64,000 bases of DNA from NCBI GenBank assembly GCA_019113645.1, contig DXGZ01000048.1, positions 1 to 64,000 of the forward strand, written 5' to 3'. Shown here in pieces: positions 60,626-64,000 of this stretch (positions are counted from its first letter, which is position 1; each line of letters opens with the position of its first letter). Source of the stretch: Candidatus Mediterraneibacter vanvlietii (GTDB lineage: Bacteria; Bacillota; Clostridia; Lachnospirales; Lachnospiraceae). The position numbers and the translations under genes were made by a program. Under the pieces are notes generated by a model. That model saw only the letters and a list, made by a program, of their open reading frames with translations, had not been told where the DNA came from and did not search any database.

Positions 60626-63220
60626 TTATCGTCTCCATTTCCCGTCCGATCCGACATAGTATCCTCCGATCCATTTATTTACAGCCATGGAACCGTCAGC
60701 CTGCACATAATAGTCTCCGATCCACTGGGACGTCTGCATTGCTCCGCTGCTGTCCATATAATACCAGGTATTTCCTATCCGCTGCCAGCCGGTAAGCATC
60801 GCTCCGCTGCTGTTCAGATAATACCAGGCATTGCCGACCCACTGCCAGCCTTTCTGCATTGCTCCGCTGCTGTTCAGATAATACCATGTACTTCCATCCA
60901 ACAGCCAGCCTTTCTGCATTGCTCCGCTGCTGTTCAGATAGTACCATGCATTTCCTATCCAGCGCCAGCCGGTCTGCATTGCTCCGCTGCTGTTCATGTA
61001 ATACCAGGCATTTCCTACCCAGCGCCAACCGGTCTGCATTACTCCGCTGCTGTTCATGTAATACCATGTACTTCCGTCTAACACCCAGCCGGTCTTCATC
61101 GCTCCGCTGCTGCTGTCCAGGTAATACCACGTTTTTCCATCCAGCAGCCAGCCCTTCTGCATCGCCCCGCTGCTGTTCATATAATACCAGGCAGTATCAA
61201 CCCACTGCCAGCCCTTCTTCATGGCTCCGCTGCTGCTGTCCAGGTAATACCACGTATTGCCGTCAAGCAGCCAGCCGGTCTGCATGATACCATTGCTGTT
61301 CATATAGAACCAGTCACTGCCGACCCACTGCCAGCCGGTCCGCACTGCGCCATCAGAACCCATATAATACCAGGATGTTCCGAACTTGTTCCAGTTTCTC
61401 GCCATATGGCCCGATGAATTAAAATAATACAGTTTACCGTCAATCGTCATCCACTGGTTTTTCACGCAGCTTCCATCCGCATTCAGATAATACCAGTTGC
61501 TGCCGCGGAATTCCCAGTGTGGTTTCCGATAGGATTCAAGCCATTTTCCGGACTCATCAACATAGTAATCACCAATCCATGTATCAGCTGCCATGACGCC
61601 GTTTTTATCGAAATAATACCAGTCGCTGTCAATCTGCTTCCATCCGGTTGTCATAAAACCGTTCTCATCACAGTATTTCTTCGTGCCGTCAGCTTCCTCA
61701 ATCCACTCGGATTTGGCAGAATGACCGTCGCCATACCAGTAATGGTATTTTCCATCCTGATCAGTTACCCAGCCATCTTCTGTCTGAGCTGTTCCCCGCT
61801 GAGTAAAGCAGTACTCTTCTCCATCAATTACCCAGTAACCGGTCGAAATCCTTCCGTTGTCATCCATATAATACTGCGTATCATTGTATAACAGCCAGCC
61901 CGGTTCCGTCTTTACATACTGTGTCTGAATCCCCTCAGCCGTGAAATCAGCTACAATCGCCGCGGAATCCGTTGTCGTAAAGAAAGTATCCGCTCCTGGC
62001 ATGCACGCCTGCATTCTTTCATTATAAAAGCTTTCATATCCTGTAACTACAACCGTCTCAGGATTTACTGACGTAAGAAACCATGTTGTATTATTGTAGT
62101 CAATCGCGTGGTGAGACATTTTCAGCAAATCGATACTAAATGTTGTCTCATCATTCGGTTTCGATTCATCAAGAGCGTCCGGATTCTCTTCATCCGGACC
62201 GCCTGACGGATCATTAACTCTTGTATCCGGCTGGCTTAGAGTGACACCGTTCCAGACGTCATAATTCTGCACCGTGTAATTCTCCGGGATCTGCCTTGCT
62301 GCCGCACGGCTTTTTGCCTGTTCATCCACTGTGCCTCCCAGTTTCTCACTGAGCTGATTTACTATCTTCACCGTATCGCTCAAACCATCTTTGCCGCCGG
62401 TCCACGGATCCAGATCAGATGTAAGCAGAGCGGTATGTCCGTATGCTGTAACCAGAACGACCAGAGAATTACAGTTTTCCTCATATACCGGAATGATATT
62501 GCCATTCTCATCCCTGTCACGCTCATAGTTCATGATGTCGATTGTCATATCCCCCATGGTGAACGAACGATTGGCGGCATTCTCTTCCGAATCAAGGTTC
62601 ATAATTATCTGAGTTCCCGTCTCATGCGCAGCCGCGATCAGAGTATCAAATACATACTGATTATCCCACAGCTTCGCATCCCCGTCACCGGTATAATACG
62701 GATCATCCGGATCTGTATGTCCTGCATTCAGGTATTCATCTTTATATTCCTGAATATAAAGACGTTCTGTCGGGAAACGGCGCAGAATCTCATCTCCGCT
62801 TCCTATATGATCACTGTGAGAGTGTGTGGCAATATAAAAATCAAGTTTCTCGACGCCGAGCTGTTCCAGATAATAAATCACCTGTTCCTCATAGCCGATC
62901 CCCTGCGTCACGCCCGGACGCAGCGTATAATTCGTGCCATCGGGATAATCCCAGTCTTCCCCTGAGTCAACCAGTCCGAAATGACCGTTGCTCTCAAGTA
63001 GAATCGCGTCAGTCGTACTGTGCAGAGAGATAAAATGAATCTTCGTCCCTCCGGCCGTCTGCGTCTGCACAGAGGCAGATGTTCCATCTGCTTCTCCTGC
63101 CGCAGACAGCACAGCCGGATCAGCTGCCAGTACACACATGCATACCCCCAGCGCCGCAAGCGTGCTTCTTCTTATTATATGTTTGTAATGTTTCCTGATT
63201 TCAGATAAAAGCATGCGCAT
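60626..63220 (-). CDS. Secreted metallo-beta-lactamase-fold enzyme with C-terminal cell-wall/choline-binding-type repeats (Pce-like architecture)
   Basis: ATHSHSDHIGSGDEIL MBL motif; >10 repeats like GWxxxGxxWYYxxSSGAMxxGW. Confidence 0.85.
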   Translation of the reverse strand: MRMLLSEIRKHYKHIIRRSTLAALGVCMCVLAADPAVLSAAGEADGTSASVQTQTAGGTKIHFISLHSTTDAILLESNGHFGLVDSGEDWDYPDGTNYTLRPGVTQGIGYEEQVIYYLEQLGVEKLDFYIATHSHSDHIGSGDEILRRFPTERLYIQEYKDEYLNAGHTDPDDPYYTGDGDAKLWDNQYVFDTLIAAAHETGTQIIMNLDSEENAANRSFTMGDMTIDIMNYERDRDENGNIIPVYEENCNSLVVLVTAYGHTALLTSDLDPWTGGKDGLSDTVKIVNQLSEKLGGTVDEQAKSRAAARQIPENYTVQNYDVWNGVTLSQPDTRVNDPSGGPDEENPDALDESKPNDETTFSIDLLKMSHHAIDYNNTTWFLTSVNPETVVVTGYESFYNERMQACMPGADTFFTTTDSAAIVADFTAEGIQTQYVKTEPGWLLYNDTQYYMDDNGRISTGYWVIDGEEYCFTQRGTAQTEDGWVTDQDGKYHYWYGDGHSAKSEWIEEADGTKKYCDENGFMTTGWKQIDSDWYYFDKNGVMAADTWIGDYYVDESGKWLESYRKPHWEFRGSNWYYLNADGSCVKNQWMTIDGKLYYFNSSGHMARNWNKFGTSWYYMGSDGAVRTGWQWVGSDWFYMNSNGIMQTGWLLDGNTWYYLDSSSGAMKKGWQWVDTAWYYMNSSGAMQKGWLLDGKTWYYLDSSSGAMKTGWVLDGSTWYYMNSSGVMQTGWRWVGNAWYYMNSSGAMQTGWRWIGNAWYYLNSSGAMQKGWLLDGSTWYYLNSSGAMQKGWQWVGNAWYYLNSSGAMLTGWQRIGNTWYYMDSSGAMQTSQWIGDYYVQADGSMAVNKWIGGYYVGSDGKWRR
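60725..61330 (-). repeat. ~60-nt tandem repeats encoding CW-binding-type modules
   Basis: Recurring CTGCATTGCTCCGCTGCTGTTCAGATAATACCA units. Confidence 0.85.
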
Positions 63221-63490
63221 CCATCCCCTTCTAGTCCTTTGATTGAAAAGCCTTTTACCATAGTATAACAGTGGTTTCCATTTGTCAAAATAATTCTACT
63301 TACAGATTATACCATATTTTTCAGGATATATTTCCGTTGTCAGCCTTTTACATTTCTTTTATATAAATTTAACATTAACTTTTTGGAATCAAATGAATCT
63401 TTTTTACATTTTGCCTAAATCCTTCTTGTTATTTTTCTATTACTTGTGTATAATTAGAATCGTGAATACACTATATAAGGAGGAAAAGGT

Positions 63491-64000
63491 ATGAGAAAAT
63501 CCAAACTTTACTTATCTGTACTTGCCAGCGCTGCGATGATCATGTCATCATCTGTTGTTACAATGGCAGCAGAAACAGACGGCACCGACACAACCGCTGC
63601 TGCTACAGAAGAAACAACAACAGCTCCTGAGACAGAAGCTCCGGCTGAGGAAGCTCCGGAAACAGAGGTTCCGGCTGAAGAAGTTCCAGCTGAGGAAGTT
63701 CCGGATGCTGAGGTTCCGGCTGAAGAAGTTCCGGACGCAGAAGTTCCGGCTGAGGAAGTTCCGGATGCTGAGGCTCCGGCTGAAGAAGTTCCGGACGCTG
63801 AGGTTCCGGCTGAGGAAGTTCCAGCTGAAGAAGAAGGCACCGTTATCTATGAGAACGAAGCCGGACAGAAAGCCACTTCCGAAGAACTCGGAAACTGGGA
63901 ATGGAATGAAGAAAAAGGAAAATGGCAGTTTGTCCTTGAAAGCGGAGATTATCTCGGCGGCGGCATCTGGGAAATCGACGGTACACCGTATGCATTTGAT
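63491..64000 (+). CDS. Secreted protein with PAEEVPDAEV repeats, partial at window end
   Basis: MRKSKLYLSVLASAAMIMSSSVVTMAAE signal peptide, Pro/Glu/Val repeats, then WEWNEEKGKWQFVLESGDYLGGGIWEIDGTPYAFD; no stop before 64000. Confidence 0.8.
   Translation, partial: MRKSKLYLSVLASAAMIMSSSVVTMAAETDGTDTTAAATEETTTAPETEAPAEEAPETEVPAEEVPAEEVPDAEVPAEEVPDAEVPAEEVPDAEAPAEEVPDAEVPAEEVPAEEEGTVIYENEAGQKATSEELGNWEWNEEKGKWQFVLESGDYLGGGIWEIDGTPYAFD
63630..63835 (+). repeat. ~30-nt minisatellite encoding EVPAEEVPDA
   Basis: Tandem GAAGTTCCGGCTGAGGAAGTTCCGGATGCT units. Confidence 0.85.

Noticed and set aside
60859-61287. Plus-strand repeat ORFs (60620..61081, 60859..61287)
   Set aside because: Mirror of the CW-repeat DNA; periodicity comes from the minus-strand gene.
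60725-61330. CRISPR array
   Set aside because: Periodic ~60-nt units are in frame protein repeats without unique spacers; no cas genes in the window.

Overview
The window looks like a chromosomal segment from a spore-forming, low/mid-GC Clostridia, probably Lachnospiraceae (inferred from gene content: dcw cluster with spoIIGA-sigE, cotJABC, PurF-like and GlgX types). Ordinary content: sodium:solute symporter, mgsA, topB-like topoisomerase, galM, AKR/ADH plus AraC regulator, ppk1, patatin, ABC-F ATPase, tRNA-Ser, Mrp ATPase, PurF-like protein, glycogen debranching enzyme, PTS IIA/6-phospho-beta-glucosidase/RpiR cluster, mraZ-to-ftsZ division cluster followed by spoIIGA-sigE, asnB, tRNA-Pro, cotJABC, HtrA, LCP protein, and a choline/phosphorylcholine-type locus (BCCT transporter, LicC/LicA-like enzymes, repeat-bearing MBL enzyme). 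The most unusual part is a ~0.93 kb non-coding island at 29822-30751, between a 5'-truncated GH5 gene and the sigE stop codon. It holds two inverted ~310 bp copies of a giant imperfect palindrome. Their distal 14-bp stem differs at five positions, and all five changes are matched by compensatory changes on the opposite arm, under a conserved GTGC-ARAG-GCAC cap. Between the copies lies a separate multi-hairpin segment that resembles a structured RNA. A 26-nt exact match plus shared terminal motif at 183-218 marks a further fragment of the family. Other leads: a stand-alone Spo0A C-terminal domain protein with three GTCGAA boxes in its own promoter, a cloverleaf-like inverted-repeat element at 16634-16746, a PurF-like protein that lacks the N-terminal nucleophile Cys, a second TIR-bearing intergenic repeat family (three loci), and an ABC-transporter deletion scar. 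All calls are from reading sequence; no searches or folding were run.
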